NCBI RefSeq assembly: GCF_041260155.1
Contig: NC_091932.1
Location: forward strand, 10,899,304 to 10,963,303
Source: Ptychodera flava
Taxonomy: Eukaryota > Hemichordata > Enteropneusta > Ptychoderidae
Direction: 5' to 3'
DNA: 64,000 nt
Within the stretch, counting starts at the first letter, position 1; every line of letters starts with the position of its first letter. The translations under genes were made by a program, and so were the position numbers. Below, one piece after another: positions 12,629 through 23,503 of the stretch. The notes below the pieces were generated by a model that had not been told where the DNA came from, searched no databases, and worked only from the letters and a program-made list of their open reading frames with translations.

Positions 12629-13923
12629 TCATTGACTGCTGAGATGACTCAAGATTTCTCTGGCTAATTCACATGCTTTAGAGAGTCTTGTACGAAAATC
12701 TGACACATATTGCAAAATATTCAGACAATCATCGTCGTCAGACAGGAATTTCTCTTTAACGAGCTTAAGTGGGCCACGGACTGTATGTCCAAATACAAGC
12801 TCAAATGGGCTAAAACCAAGAGACTCTTGAATTGACTCTCTAACAGCAAAGAGCAGAAAATGAATTCCTTCATCCCACTGCTTCTCTGTGTCAAAACAGT
12901 AGGTCCTAATCATGTTTTTCAAAGTTTGATGAAATCGCTCAAGAGCACCCTGACTTTCTGGATGATAGGCGGATGACCTATACTGTTTAATGCCTAGCTG
13001 ATCCATTACTTGTTGAAAAATTCCAGACATAAAGTTGGAGCCTTGATCGGACTGGACACGTTTAGGGAGGCCAAATAAAGTGAAAAATTTGACTAAAGCT
13101 TTCACTATAGTCTTTGTCTTTATATTTCTCAGTGGTATGGCTTCTGGGAACCGAGTTGATGTACACATAATTGTCAACATGTACTCATTTCCTGATCTTG
13201 TTTTGGTAGGGGCCCAACACAGTCTATTAGAATCCTACTAAATGGTTCTTGAAATGCAGGAATTGGCTGTAAAGGGGCCTTTGGAATGGTCTGATTTGGC
13301 TTTCCTACCATTTGACATGTGTGACAAGTTTTACAGAAATGTGCTACATCCTGCCTGAGATTAGGCCAATAAAAGTGACTGAGAATTTTGTGATAAGTTT
13401 TCCTTACTCCCAAATGACCAGCCCAGGGCGTTTCATGGGCCAGGCGCAATATTTCAGCACGATAGGGCTTTGGAACCACAATTTGATGTTTTATAGCCCA
13501 ATCGTCATCAACCAAAACATCTGGAGGTCTCCATTTACGCATGAGAATACCAGATTTTGTATAATAGGAAACAGAGCTATCTGAAGTTTTACCTTCATCA
13601 TCTACCCTGTCAAACAAAGACAAAATATCTGGGTCTTTGTGTTGTTCTGCAATGAGATTTGATCTAGAAAATGTCTGACTTTGGTCAGCAGAAGTTTTAC
13701 TGGAAGTTTCAAATCCACGAGGGATAACGGAATGATCCGTGTCAAACACCTGACTGAGAAAGGTGTCATTTAAGTCAACATCTGTGACATTATTTTTGAG
13801 AGTATTTTGATTCTCGGAAGTTTTCTTTGACATGGCTCGAGTAATGGCACATGAAGGAAATAGATCGGGTATCTCTTGTTCAATTGGCTCTGGATCCTGA
13901 TCTAAACTAGGATTATCAGTCAC
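12629..13923 (-). pseudogene. integrase region of the Gmr1-like element
   Basis: The region has an HHCC zinc-binding module (H..H in HETPWAGHLGVRKTYHKI, C..C in CKTCHTC) followed by the integrase core, with SDQGSNF for the second acidic residue and YHPESQGALERFHQTLK for the third. Integrase joins the cDNA to host DNA. It sits upstream of reverse transcriptase. The open frame breaks at about 13177 and again near 12630; the segment before the zinc module (13600-13923) probably belongs to the linker after protease. Confidence 0.88.
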
Positions 13924-14085
13924 AAGTGGATTAGTGATGACCTTGTCCCAGCAAGGTCGTTTCCAAGAAGAAGGTGAATCCCTTCGAAAGGCAAAAAAGG
14001 CCTAATACCTAAAGCCACAGGTCCAGAACAAAGTCCGAAGACAAATAGACATTATGGAGAGGAACAGGAATGTAGTCATTGCAAT

Positions 14086-14715
14086 CTACCCCTTAATAAG
14101 AACTTTAGAACCTGAAAATGACTTTTCAGAAAACGGCAGGGTATCTGCCAACAAAAGAGACTGGGACGCCCCGGTATCTCTTAGAATTTTGACAGGGGTA
14201 GCGGAAGAAAAATCACTAGAAAGTGATATAAAACCATTATGAATAAATGGCTCGAAAATACCCATAATGCTATCTTGAGAAGAATTGACCTTGACCTCAT
14301 TAATTGGGGATAAGAGGGGTTTAACCTCAGAAAATGTGTTACACACATTATTAGACTCTAATTGAGTTGATGAAGAAATAAAGCCGGTGGGCTTAGATCC
14401 ACTTTGACCACTTTGACCTTCACGTTTTCTTTTCAACTTGAAACACTCTGACATTAAATGGCCGTCTTTCTTACAATACTTACAAGAAAGTGTACCGAAC
14501 TGTCTGTCAGAAGGAGATTGAGACTTGGGATCTGATGATGTGGAAGTGTTACTTGAACTCTGTGAACTGTTGTCATTTGATTTTCTACTCTCCTTTGAAA
14601 AATTCTTGGATGAAAAGGAGGAGTTAAATTTACCTGCATTGTTTCTGTAGGAAAAGGACTGGGATGGTTTGCTGAGAAATGAAGATTTGTGAGTCAATGA
14701 ATAATCATCGGCCAA
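14086..14715 (-). pseudogene. zinc knuckle and aspartic protease region of the Gmr1-like element
   Basis: The N-terminal part is Ser/Asn-rich. A single CCHC zinc knuckle follows (CKYCKKDGHLMSEC), then a retropepsin active-site motif (RDTGASQSLL). The knuckle binds element RNA and the protease matures Gag-Pol. The frame is interrupted just after gag (near 14720) and ends at 14086 soon after the protease motif. The first break is one base beside an A-run, so it could be a sequencing artefact or decay; a programmed gag-pol shift is less likely because the knuckle belongs to Gag. Confidence 0.85.
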
Positions 14716-14729
14716 ACGTGCAGCAACCT

Positions 14730-15722
14730 CTAATGTATCTGCCTTTGTTCATTGATAAACGTCTTGATGTCACTCCGAATGCACCTTTTAAATTCCTCAA
14801 TCAAAACAAGTTGTCGTAATTTGTCATAATTCTGACTGACCTTTTCCGAAGAACACCAACGATCAAACAGTTGTTCTTTTGTTCGAGCAAATTCAACATA
14901 AGTTTGATCCTTCACCTTCTCACAATCCCTAAATTTCTGACGGTAAGCTTCAGGCACCAACTCATAGCCCTTGAGAATTAATTCCTTCACAGAATCATAA
15001 TCTGAAGCCTGCTCTACTGACAACTGAATGTAAATTTCTCTGGCTTTACCCACCAAAGCACTCTGCAAAAGCATAGACCAGGACTCCTTAGGCCAATTCA
15101 GACTCTGAGCAATTTTCTCAAAATGAAGGAAATATTTATCAACATCCTTTTCTTGGAAAGGGGGAACTAACCTGAAATGCTTAGTGATGTCAAAATTGTC
15201 TGAAGGGAAGAATTTTCCTGACTTTCTAAGCTCTAAACGTTTTATTTCTACCTGTAATCGCTGTTCTTCTAATCGCAATTCTTTTTCTCTCTGTCTTTCT
15301 TCCATTTCTAATCTTTCCTGCCTTTCTTTTTCTTTCTGTCTTTCTTCCATTTCTAACTGCATTCGTATTTTTTCTTTTTCTAATGCCTGTCTCTCTTTTT
15401 CCATTTGTAATTCTTTTTCTTTCTGTCTTTCTTCCATTTGTAATTCTAGTTTCTTAATCTCCAAATTTGTCTGCAATTCTAATTCTAATTTTCTGAGTTC
15501 AGAGGAAGACTCAGGCTCATAATCTTTTAAGGCAGACTCCTCAAAATGGCCAGAATTAACTAAATGTTTTGCAATCTTGAACTGTATTTCTCGCTTGCGC
15601 ATAGATCTTTTGACATCTACTTTAAGGAAATTTGCCAGTGCTATGAGGTTGTCTTTTCTGAGGGAATTAAATGTGTCCTGATCAAGGTCATCCATAAATT
15701 CGTCTGGCTTGAATTCCGCCAT
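14730..15722 (-). CDS. Gag of the Gmr1-like element (capsid related to the SCAN domain)
   Basis: The ATG at 15722 opens a 330-residue frame (MAEFKPDEFMDDLDQ..). Residues about 70-170 form a highly charged coiled coil with tandem EERQKEKELQ-type repeats. Residues about 185-320 look like the gypsy capsid domain (FPPFQ-like RLVPPFQEKDVDKYF, then LVGKAREIYIQL and VPEAYRQKFR). Published work derives the vertebrate SCAN domain from a Gmr1-like capsid, and the AYRQKFR segment fits that relation. The protein would form the particle that packages element RNA. Its frame is intact to a stop at 14730, close to an A-run, after which the zinc knuckle continues in another frame. Confidence 0.85.
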   Translation of the reverse strand: MAEFKPDEFMDDLDQDTFNSLRKDNLIALANFLKVDVKRSMRKREIQFKIAKHLVNSGHFEESALKDYEPESSSELRKLELELQTNLEIKKLELQMEERQKEKELQMEKERQALEKEKIRMQLEMEERQKEKERQERLEMEERQREKELRLEEQRLQVEIKRLELRKSGKFFPSDNFDITKHFRLVPPFQEKDVDKYFLHFEKIAQSLNWPKESWSMLLQSALVGKAREIYIQLSVEQASDYDSVKELILKGYELVPEAYRQKFRDCEKVKDQTYVEFARTKEQLFDRWCSSEKVSQNYDKLRQLVLIEEFKRCIRSDIKTFINEQRQIH

Positions 15723-15803
15723 GATTGAATTTCGCTGAGTTCACAGTATACAGTAGTTTTGAAAAGGCTGTCAAAATGTTGTCAAACGGCTCAAAATATT
15801 CGT

Positions 15804-15821
15804 CTCCCGGACGAGCCCCCA
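15804..15821 (-). other. primer binding site, tRNA-Pro type
   Basis: Three bases inside the 5' LTR the minus strand reads TGGGGGCTCGTCCGGGAG. As I recall it, 17 of 18 positions match the primer site for tRNA-Pro used by gammaretroviruses. It fixes the element's orientation and the inner edge of the 5' LTR. Confidence 0.85.
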
Positions 15822-15824
15822 ATT

Positions 15825-16396
15825 TGTTACGTGCAGAGAAAACGAACAAAAGGGTGAACTCAGCAGTTAACGTTTAAACAAAATTTATTACGAAAATAAA
15901 ACTAATTGCTAAGTCAGGGATAGAGTACAAGCTTTAAAAGTGTACAGACTACTTATCTCAGCTGGGACGGCAAAGCTCCAGTCTCAGAGTTGTAACAGTC
16001 AGTCGGATGAATGAACAGTCCTTTGGCTTGCAGGCTTGAAGCTGCACAAAGACCACAGTATAAATCCAGCGTTGACAGTGAAGGTCTTGAAAAGTCTTGA
16101 GAATGATTACTGCTGGAGTTTAGTAACACACAAGAGACACGATCCCAAAAGTCTGACTGGAAGCTGTGCACGTCCCTTTTATAAAGGCATATAAGAACAA
16201 TCTAGAACTTTTATTGACATGCTAATTACTGTTCTAAAATTATCTCTCTTACACAACTAATCAACTTTCCAGAACATTCCAAACATGACTAATTGAATTC
16301 AAGGTTGTTAGGTCATCAAGGGCAGTGACCTTGAGAATGTTCTAGACTAATTGAACTCAGGTCATGATGAGTGTGGGGGAAATGACCTACATAACA
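15825..16396 (-). repeat. 5' LTR of the Gmr1-like element
   Basis: 572 bp, about 99.5 percent identical by eye to the LTR at 10214-10784, with the same TG..CA ends. It would carry the element's promoter. Confidence 0.93.
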
Positions 16397-16400
16397 CAAT

Positions 16401-19400
16401 ATTTCCTCTCCATGTAGAGATTGAACTGCTCAATACATTGTACATGACCATATATCATTGTTATGGAGATCACGTTGTGTTTCCAGTATTCCCTCAATTG
16501 TCAATGTGATACATTCCAAAATTATGAATTTCACTGATATTTTGATAAATATTAAATTATAATTCCTTAGAAAAAATGGCAGGCACATGCATGTGCATTA
16601 ATATAAAAGAAAACATTTGAAGAGCATTACTTATCACAATCACTCTTAATGGAGTACAAGTGTGCTCTATTCCATTATTAGCCAATTTGGGCATTCAGTA
16701 TTGGAATTATTGGACAGTCTGTTGAATCATAACATTCCACATCTGCAGTTCAAAGCCAAAGTGAAAGGGTACATATTTACTGCCTACTTTACATGATATA
16801 TGCCATTGACTTGGTGTAGCAGTCTAAGCCCTACGAGAATGGTAAGAGTATTCAGCTATTGGCTGCTTTGATTGCCTCCAACAACGGCATACTCATCACA
16901 CAGGTGCAACCACAGTCGCAACGCGAAGGCCTATGCACCCGGTAGAGAGAGAGCTCTTTGGGGTAAGTAGTCTTTGCGTAGCGACGGTGGTACACATATC
17001 CTCCTAGCGTACGGCAATATTGCCGTTGTACCTCAATATTTGGACTGCTGTTTAGGTAGGACGTCAACTTGATCAAACCCTAAAATCTAAAAGCTTAAAC
17101 TCGAAAAAAAGGCAAACCCTTCAGTTTCGGAACTGCAGCTACATAAAGCAATATATGATACCACGGTACTACCAAAAGAGTGTGCTAGCTCCTAGCTTTG
17201 CATGGCAGGGCTGTGTGTTACCAGCGTTATACGGCCTGTGGTAGGAGGCCGTATAATGCGCGCTGGTAACACACAGCCCTGCCATGCAGAGCTAGGTCCA
17301 TGGTGATACTGATACGCTCCTGCTTGGGAAAACAACACCGAGACTTGTGAATTGCAATATCAACATCCTTCTGATCCTTAATATATTTTTCATAAGCCAA
17401 TAAGTCAATCATTTAAACATACAGACCTTTATTTCCTGAAAATGATTGGCTAAAATGTACAGTGCACGTCCAGAGAACTTCTTGGTACAGCGCGAAACTT
17501 GTAAACAAACTTGTATGCGTTGAAGGTATTTGAATATTTTTAGAATGATGTTCACAGTCACACTTGGAAGAAGTGACAATTTAGTCAAGTTGTAAGTGAA
17601 ATATATTTGTGAAAATCATCATTATATTAAGTAATTTCAATACTTAGACCTTAATCAATTTTGACAGTCAGGAAGAACGGACAGAAATAATTGAGTGAAA
17701 TTAATGACTTACATGACGAATCTCTGACTTAAAATGACGTTGAAATTACTGTCATTTTCCAGAATACATGTACGTACCAAGCTTGCAGGTCAAGTGCAGA
17801 GGGTCAAGTATGATGTGAAATAGGCTCAGAAGAAAGTTTTTAAATAGCTTTGAAACAAGCGGACTGCCAATCTTGTTTAGTGGTCATCTAGTACCAAGAC
17901 TTTAACTCTTTCACATAATGCTATGCTTGGTGTCTACCTCCATGGTGTACAACATACCGGTACATGATTCAACACTCAGCAGAGGACTGCACTATCATAT
18001 TGAAAATATTTGTGAGTTCACATGGTGGTGTAATCTTACATCCCTGTTCAGAAATGGCTAATATTATGATACTTTGGACAAAGCTATTTTTGTCAACATT
18101 TTACAGTACTATCTTGTCAATGCACCAATTATAAAAATATTCATTGCCACCATTTTAATACTTCAACAGTGCAATAGTCATGCTGCTTGACACTTGAATT
18201 AAAAGAATCTCTACTAGATATGTACCAAGTTTAAGGGACAAAGTTGCTCATTATTGACATTATTTTGCCATTTAAATTTCGTTTGATAGATTATTCTCAC
18301 TGAAATATGCTCACCCTCTGATTATTGCAATTCAATTCTCACTTTTTATAAGGCACATTAACATGTGAAATTTACTGTGACAATTTTTGATACATACCTT
18401 AAATTAAATTATTAGGTGACCACATGTTATATCCATGCATGCATATAAGTTGAGCTGTGACAACCAGAGATTGCAATTTAGCCTATTTCAGTGAGCAGCA
18501 GAAAAGCATAATATATATTCAACGGAAATTAAAATGACCAAAATTTTGTCAAAAATGAGTGACTTTGTCCCTTTAATGGCCAATGAAAATGGCTAAATTC
18601 CATGTTTGCTGTTTTGTTAGTTTTGCCTGTCAGTCACTGTAATTTGAAACAATGGTGTATGGACAAGATGTTGGTTTTGTTGTTTACTTTGCAGGTCAGA
18701 GTTATATAAATTCATAAGATTTCAGAATTTTTCAGTATTAACTGCTGTATTTTAGCATGATATGCTCTGTATTGATTCAGTTTGTCAGCCTAGCTTGATG
18801 ACACTTGAGCAGTGGTGTCATTTTTTTGTGTCCAGTGAAGTCTTAAACGGTTTTTTGTGGTTTGTTCCACATTTACAAGTGTGCTGACAAAGTGGAAAAT
18901 AGAGCATTTCATCAAACTTGTTCAGAAAATCAAACAATGAATTAATTTAATCATAGAGTTTATCCTATGGTGTTCCCCAGAACAATCCACCCATACCACA
19001 CTGGAAACAAGAATACCAGTACTCCTTTATCTGGTGATTGGTTTACTAAGTTAACCTGTTCACCCCCAATTCCCTGTAAACGGGTCCACCTTCACCATTG
19101 ATAACAATGGGATTGGGCCAAACCATGGTGGTGAAAGGGTTAAACAGTGTAAGAGTTAAATAGTATATTACACCATTATCATAACAATCAAAATGCATAT
19201 TGTGTAGGCAGAGAAATCAGGGGTTTCCCTTTTATTAAAAGTACTGAAAAATCTGTAGCATAGAATTATCAAGATTTTTTTCTACAAGATTAGTTTTACC
19301 CATGCTGGTCAAATGGGACTGACACCATGTCATTGAAAGTATTCTTAAAGGCTGACATCCATATCTAGACTTGTTCTTGTCACAAGCAGAAGCAAATAAA

Positions 19401-19500
19401 AAAATTGCAGACATCCCTTGCTGGTATCCATCTATATTGCCCTGTGTTGTAAATCCCCACCTCAATTTTTGATAGTTGAAGATTCGATCAATTTGTGATA
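16401..19500. other. intronic sequence, no gene recognised
   Basis: AT-rich filler to the right of the LTR element. Apart from the hairpin at 17191-17296 I see no exon, RNA gene or further repeat that I can name. Confidence 0.4.
17191..17296. repeat. long near-perfect hairpin
   Basis: The arms CCTAGCTTTGCATGGCAGGG.. and its inverse ..CCCTGCCATGCAGAGCTAGG are about 47 bp each with few mismatches, separated by only about 8 bp (GTGGTAGG). The inner arms contain TATACGGCCT/AGGCCGTATA. Probably a foldback or MITE-type element. Confidence 0.85.
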
Positions 19501-19669
19501 TTCTATTTTTTTGAAACTGGGGGAGGGTCACAAATTTTTCAGCCTTGCTTTGGGGGAGGGTCATAAATTTTTCAGCCTTGCTTTGGGGGAGGGTCATAAA
19601 TTTTTTGTCACTCTCTTACGAAATCCCCCCGGCCCTCCCCCCCCCTGCTAATTTACGTCCAGTCCCTAA

Positions 19670-21657
19670 ATTACACACATATAGGCTGTGTTGAAAAGCT
19701 GGATATTTTGCAAACAGAAGAAGAATATTGGTATACCATGGTAATGAATCCGTGGCATTTTTAGGCCAACCGAATTTGAATGTCGAAATCGAAGAAGGAA
19801 ATCTGAAATATCGTCATATTTCTTTCCGTGATTGTCGTTTTAGAGTTGGCATTTCCAACATCGGATTTTACATGTAACGCCGTGCATTACACGAAACGCG
19901 TATTAGCTCGAAATCCAGCACATATGCAATGTTCGCATGAAACAAGTGAGAAGATGTAAAGACCATCGCTTTGCAATATGCTAGGAATAAATCGAATATC
20001 AAAATTTGGTGCAGAACAGCAAGTTAATTCGTTTGTCAATTTTTCATTTGTAAAGGCGGAGCCTCCTTTAAAAGGGCGCGAAGCCGTGGTTGCGTTCACT
20101 GTGTAAGTGGACACCAAATAGGCAACACGCGGGCACACGCTCCAGAAAATGCCATTTTTTAGGGTTTTTCCGGCCGCAACAGGGCAGACAACTGCCAAGC
20201 GGTCTGCGCGAAGCTTCTGCCGATCGAAATCTGTGGTTATATTCAAATTCTAACGCGACTGGAAGACGATTTTTTAGGAAATTCGAGCGTTGGTGTTGGG
20301 GAATAAATGACCGTTGGCGATTTGAACGGACCGTCAATCAAACGCTAACCTTGTATAAATTCTGTTTGCAGGATTAGCAAAAGGAGCCAAAAGGTTGAGA
20401 TCAGTTTGTGTAATTAATGCTATAGAAATCAAACATCATACTGGCCAAGTGTTTGACTGGGAGGAGAACTCCACTAATGCGAGAACCTGGGATTGAAAAG
20501 TTGCGGCTGTAATGTTGACCTTGACCTGGCGTCACAAGTCGGACGGCCATGCCAAACATAATAATAAGTTTTACATTAAATGAACGTTTAAGTCAGGCAT
20601 ATGTAATTACAAACGAGTTGCTCTGCTTTAATTTGTTTCCGAAAAAGACTGCACATGGTCACCATGCTCCCCCATCCCAATAGAGCTGTTATTGAGTTGC
20701 GTGTGCCAATGTGGACAAAGTTTCAGGGTAACTACTTTTCGGCTAGATGCGTTCCTTATTCAGAATAAAATGATTAATTGATGGGGGTTGATAAACACGT
20801 AATTGATTTGCAGTTCTCTACAGCTCGATGTCTTTTCTTACTTTGTTTTTTCACTTTTCCCGGGATCAAGAAGTGCCTTTATGTAACTATCATCGACTGA
20901 CGTTCTAGATCCATAGCTGTCCTTGTGCCAGACTTTCAGATCAGCTATTGGCTGAGTAAACAGCGGCTCTGAATAGACACTAACTTTGCAGTTTTATCAG
21001 AAAGTATCACAAGGGCAGGAAGGAGCGCTCTTTTACATGTAGACACCAGCTATTGAAGAAACCGTCGACAGTATAGGCACGGATGGATATTTTGTCTAAA
21101 ATGTATCAGTCTCAGTGAGACGGGATTATCACTAAAAATGTAACATTGTTGGGTCCAAACCAATATCGAAAATTGCATATCCGAAATAAGGGGCAGTGTA
21201 TCAAATTGGAATATTCGATTTTGTTGCACGCATTAGACAGAACACGCCGCAAAAGAGCAACTACTTCATGCGCAATATTGCTTGTCAACACTCGTAAATA
21301 TCAATTTAAAGCCGATTCCACACAAATGTTTTTCTCTTTCTAAACTAGAAAAATGCCTGGCCGCAAAATGTATGGCGCACCTCGCGCAATTTAAATTTTC
21401 GAATTCGTTCACAAAATCGCAGTGGTTTATGTAAAATTAGTTTGTAAACTTCATTTCACTGGGTCTGAAATCTGAGAAAAAATGCAATTTAGACATAATT
21501 TATCATGTCTTTCTCTGATTTCCACATCGAAATATGATTGGCCTAAAAATGCCACGGATTGTAATGACGGAGCTTATACAGCTTTTGAATGTGTTGTTTT
21601 TAAGTACATGTATAAGAGCAATTAAAATATTGTCAAAATTTACAGCCATTGTCTCTT
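19670..21657. other. intronic sequence, no gene recognised
   Basis: Several short open frames overlap on both strands around 19890-20380, none with recognisable domains or splice sites that I trust. Confidence 0.3.
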
Positions 21658-22099
21658 TTAGGGAGCGTTCAGTTATTTCGGCCGGGGGTGGGCCGGCAAA
21701 ATCCAGGGGGTCACCTTAAATTTGAAAACCGCAAAGGAGGGTCATGTATTTTTTAAAACGCTCAAAGGGGGAAGGTCACTTAATTTTCATATAAAGTATC
21801 TATCCCGTCAAAAAGCAGTTTCAGTGTTCAGAAATATTCTGGGAGATAAAAATGATTCGCTGCGTGGTTTTATTCTCTGAAGTCATTTAACCGTAAATCT
21901 GAACGAAGGCAACTAGGCAACTCTGAGGCTTGTCTTATTGTAAATCGAGCTCACACAATGCCTATTACTTACATATTAGAGAGATAGCAAGTTTTGTCAG
22001 GGAAATTATTTAACAGTTACCTGTACTGAGACTACTAGTACCATGAAAAGTGAAATTTTACTTTTAGGTGAAATTCCAATATCATAATTGTTGTCAACA

Positions 22100-22800
22100 T
22101 CTGAACTTTCAAATACCCTATTTGAATCAAGTACATTTGTATCAATTATCAAACACCTAGTACCTATAAAGCACAAATTAATTTAGTCTAGCATTATAAA
22201 AAAACTATTCATAGTTTTCTCATAGACTTCAATGTATCATGAAGTAACATTTTGGTAAAATTCCAAAATCCAATTTCTAGCACACATATTCATTTGTTAC
22301 CATCCTCGTCCAATCAAGTACATTAATATTAGTAATCGAAAGTACATAAACACACAGATTTACCTATTTTTATATTTGAAAAACATTATTCATAGTTTCT
22401 TCATAGACTCCCATGTATATTGGATGTACGTTTTAAGTGAAATTCCAAAGTCAGATTTCTTGTACACATAATATGCACCTTTAACCATCATATTCTAATC
22501 AAGTACAATTATGTTAATTATTCAACATCTGTATATGCACAAGTATAGCAAGTTTTTCATTGGAAAAAAATTCTTCATAATAATTTTATCATAGACTCCC
22601 ATGTCTAGTTGATGAACATTTTTGATGAAATTCTAAAGTCAATTTTTGTCCACATACCAATTGTAACAACCCTATTCCAATCAAGTACTTTTATGTCAAT
22701 TATCAAATATCTATAAATGCATCGATATAGTATTGTATTAATAATGAAAACATTGCATAGTTTTCTCATAGACTACCATTTATGGTGAATCAACGTCAAC
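22100..22800. repeat. about four tandem units of roughly 180-188 bp inside the element
   Basis: Each unit carries a version of CCAATCAAGTAC (near 22124, 22312, 22497, 22678) and of TTTCTCATAGACT.CCATGTA. The same unit family recurs in inverse orientation at 62330-62720, so it is a dispersed satellite rather than unique filler. Confidence 0.7.
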
Positions 22801-23117
22801 AGTTGATTATCAACTAAATCCAAATATCAAATTTGTACACACACGCTTTTGCAAAAATATTGCGATCCATCTGTAATTCCTGTCCAATTCCTTTGAGGGG
22901 TAATTTCAAAATTACAGCAAGTCAGAAGGGGAAATTTGAACATTAACACCTTGTGAGTTTGTAAGGAGGGTCATTTGAAAAAATCTGAGAATCTTGTTTT
23001 TGAGAATATACCCCCCTCTCCAGAGGTGTATGTGTGTGCAACTTTACTCAAGCAGTGTGGAGGGGTTGTCATGAAATTCTTGTCATCTTAAAAGGGGGTC
23101 ATCAATTTTTTGGTGCA

Positions 23118-23151
23118 ATGGGATAGGATAGGATAGGATAGGATAGGGGAT
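23118..23151. repeat. (GGATA)n short microsatellite
   Basis: Five to six head-to-tail GGATA units close to the right end of the Harbinger-like element. Confidence 0.85.
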
Positions 23152-23371
23152 TTACTTATTTTGACTGATGCGCAGGAAGAATTTGCCGGCCAAACCCCGG
23201 CCATAATAACTGATCGCTCCCTTAGTTACGTTAGGCACGACTGGTTATTTAGCGGAAGAACAAACTTATACAAAACTGTACGTGTCTCTGGTGTCATGAT
23301 ACGAAGATGAATATTGGATGTTTTTTACAAGAAAAATAAAAATGTATAGGGTCAAAGGTTAGTTATCTTAC

Positions 23372-23503
23372 CATATCGGGATACACTGAAACCAAAGTGA
23401 TTTTCAGGTATTTCCTCTTAATTTGTCCTCTCCTTATAACAGGCTTCAACTTTATCTCCCTGTAGTTGATCAAACTGTAGCTCATCGGATTCTCAAGCCG
23501 AGC
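23372..23503 (-). CDS. PH-domain gene, exon 3 (central PH strands)
   Basis: The acceptor TTTTCAATATTCAG precedes 23503 and the donor is GATATG|GTAAGA. The exon is exactly 44 codons, phase 0 at both ends, open throughout: ARLENPMSYSLINYREIKLK, then an Arg/Lys-rich turn and KRKYLKITLVSVYPDM. The alternation of strand-like segments (INYREIKLKP, YLKITLVS) is what the middle of a PH domain looks like. It joins exon 2 upstream and exon 4 downstream without changing phase. It has no counterpart among long uninterrupted reading frames, because it is too short. Confidence 0.75.

Larger units (their letters stand above)
10214..16396 (-). mobile_element. Gmr1-like Ty3/gypsy LTR retrotransposon, complete but frame-broken
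   Basis: A 6.2-kb element reads on the minus strand, with LTRs at 10214-10784 and 15825-16396 (TG..CA ends, TGTTACG..CATAACA) and a likely 4-bp target duplication CAAT (10210-10213, 16397-16400). In transcription order it has 5' LTR, a tRNA-Pro-type primer site, gag, zinc knuckle and protease, integrase, reverse transcriptase, RNase H, polypurine tract (10785-10796), 3' LTR. Integrase before reverse transcriptase is the order of Gmr1-like gypsy elements, described from deuterostomes. The coding region is broken by several single-base frame shifts although the two LTRs differ at only about three positions in 571. Confidence 0.93.
8496..19666. mobile_element. PIF/Harbinger-like TIR element pair with TAA target duplication
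   Basis: The left end starts GGGACTGGACGTAAATTAGC and the right end is its inverse, finishing at 19666. Both are flanked by TAA (8493-8495, 19667-19669). A 3-bp TWA duplication is the hallmark of PIF/Harbinger. The TIRs continue into G-rich sequence (GGGGGGAGGGCCGGGGGATTT). Inside each end are three copies of a roughly 37-bp motif (TTTGGGGGAGGGTCACAAAT), at 8530-8630 and 19520-19610, in the same orientation at both ends. Without the LTR element the body would be about 5 kb, and no transposase was seen. The two ends could instead be two separate solo ends. Confidence 0.6.
21661..23221. mobile_element. PIF/Harbinger-like non-autonomous element with internal satellite
   Basis: The left end GGGAGCGTTCAGTTATTTCG is inverted, with a few differences, at the right end (..AATAACTGATCGCTCCC, ending at 23221). 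Both ends are flanked by TTA (21658-21660, 23222-23224), the TWA duplication of PIF/Harbinger. G-rich motifs of the type GGGGGTCACC/GGAGGGTCAT recur near both ends in one orientation. The middle (22100-22800) is a tandem array. No transposase is visible, so movement would need an enzyme supplied in trans. Confidence 0.78.
7987..23371 (-). other. giant intron 3 of the PH-domain gene
   Basis: The intron runs from the donor GATATG|GTAAGA at 23371-23372 to the acceptor at 7987-7988. Most identifiable content is mobile DNA: a Harbinger-like TIR pair (8496-19666) enclosing a Gmr1-type LTR element, a second Harbinger-like element (21661-23221), a tandem duplication and a long hairpin. I found no other exon on either strand in the unassigned parts (8641-9600, 9867-10209, 16401-17190, 17297-19500, 19670-21657). 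Confidence 0.6.

Noticed and set aside
13312..15522. Plus-strand reading frames of 90-112 codons (13312-13584, 15184-15522)
   Set aside because: They are antisense shadows of the LTR element's integrase and gag coiled coil.
19887..20377. Overlapping 89-119-codon frames on both strands
   Set aside because: Composition is Arg/Cys-rich in several frames at once, typical of GC-rich non-coding DNA; no domain recognised.
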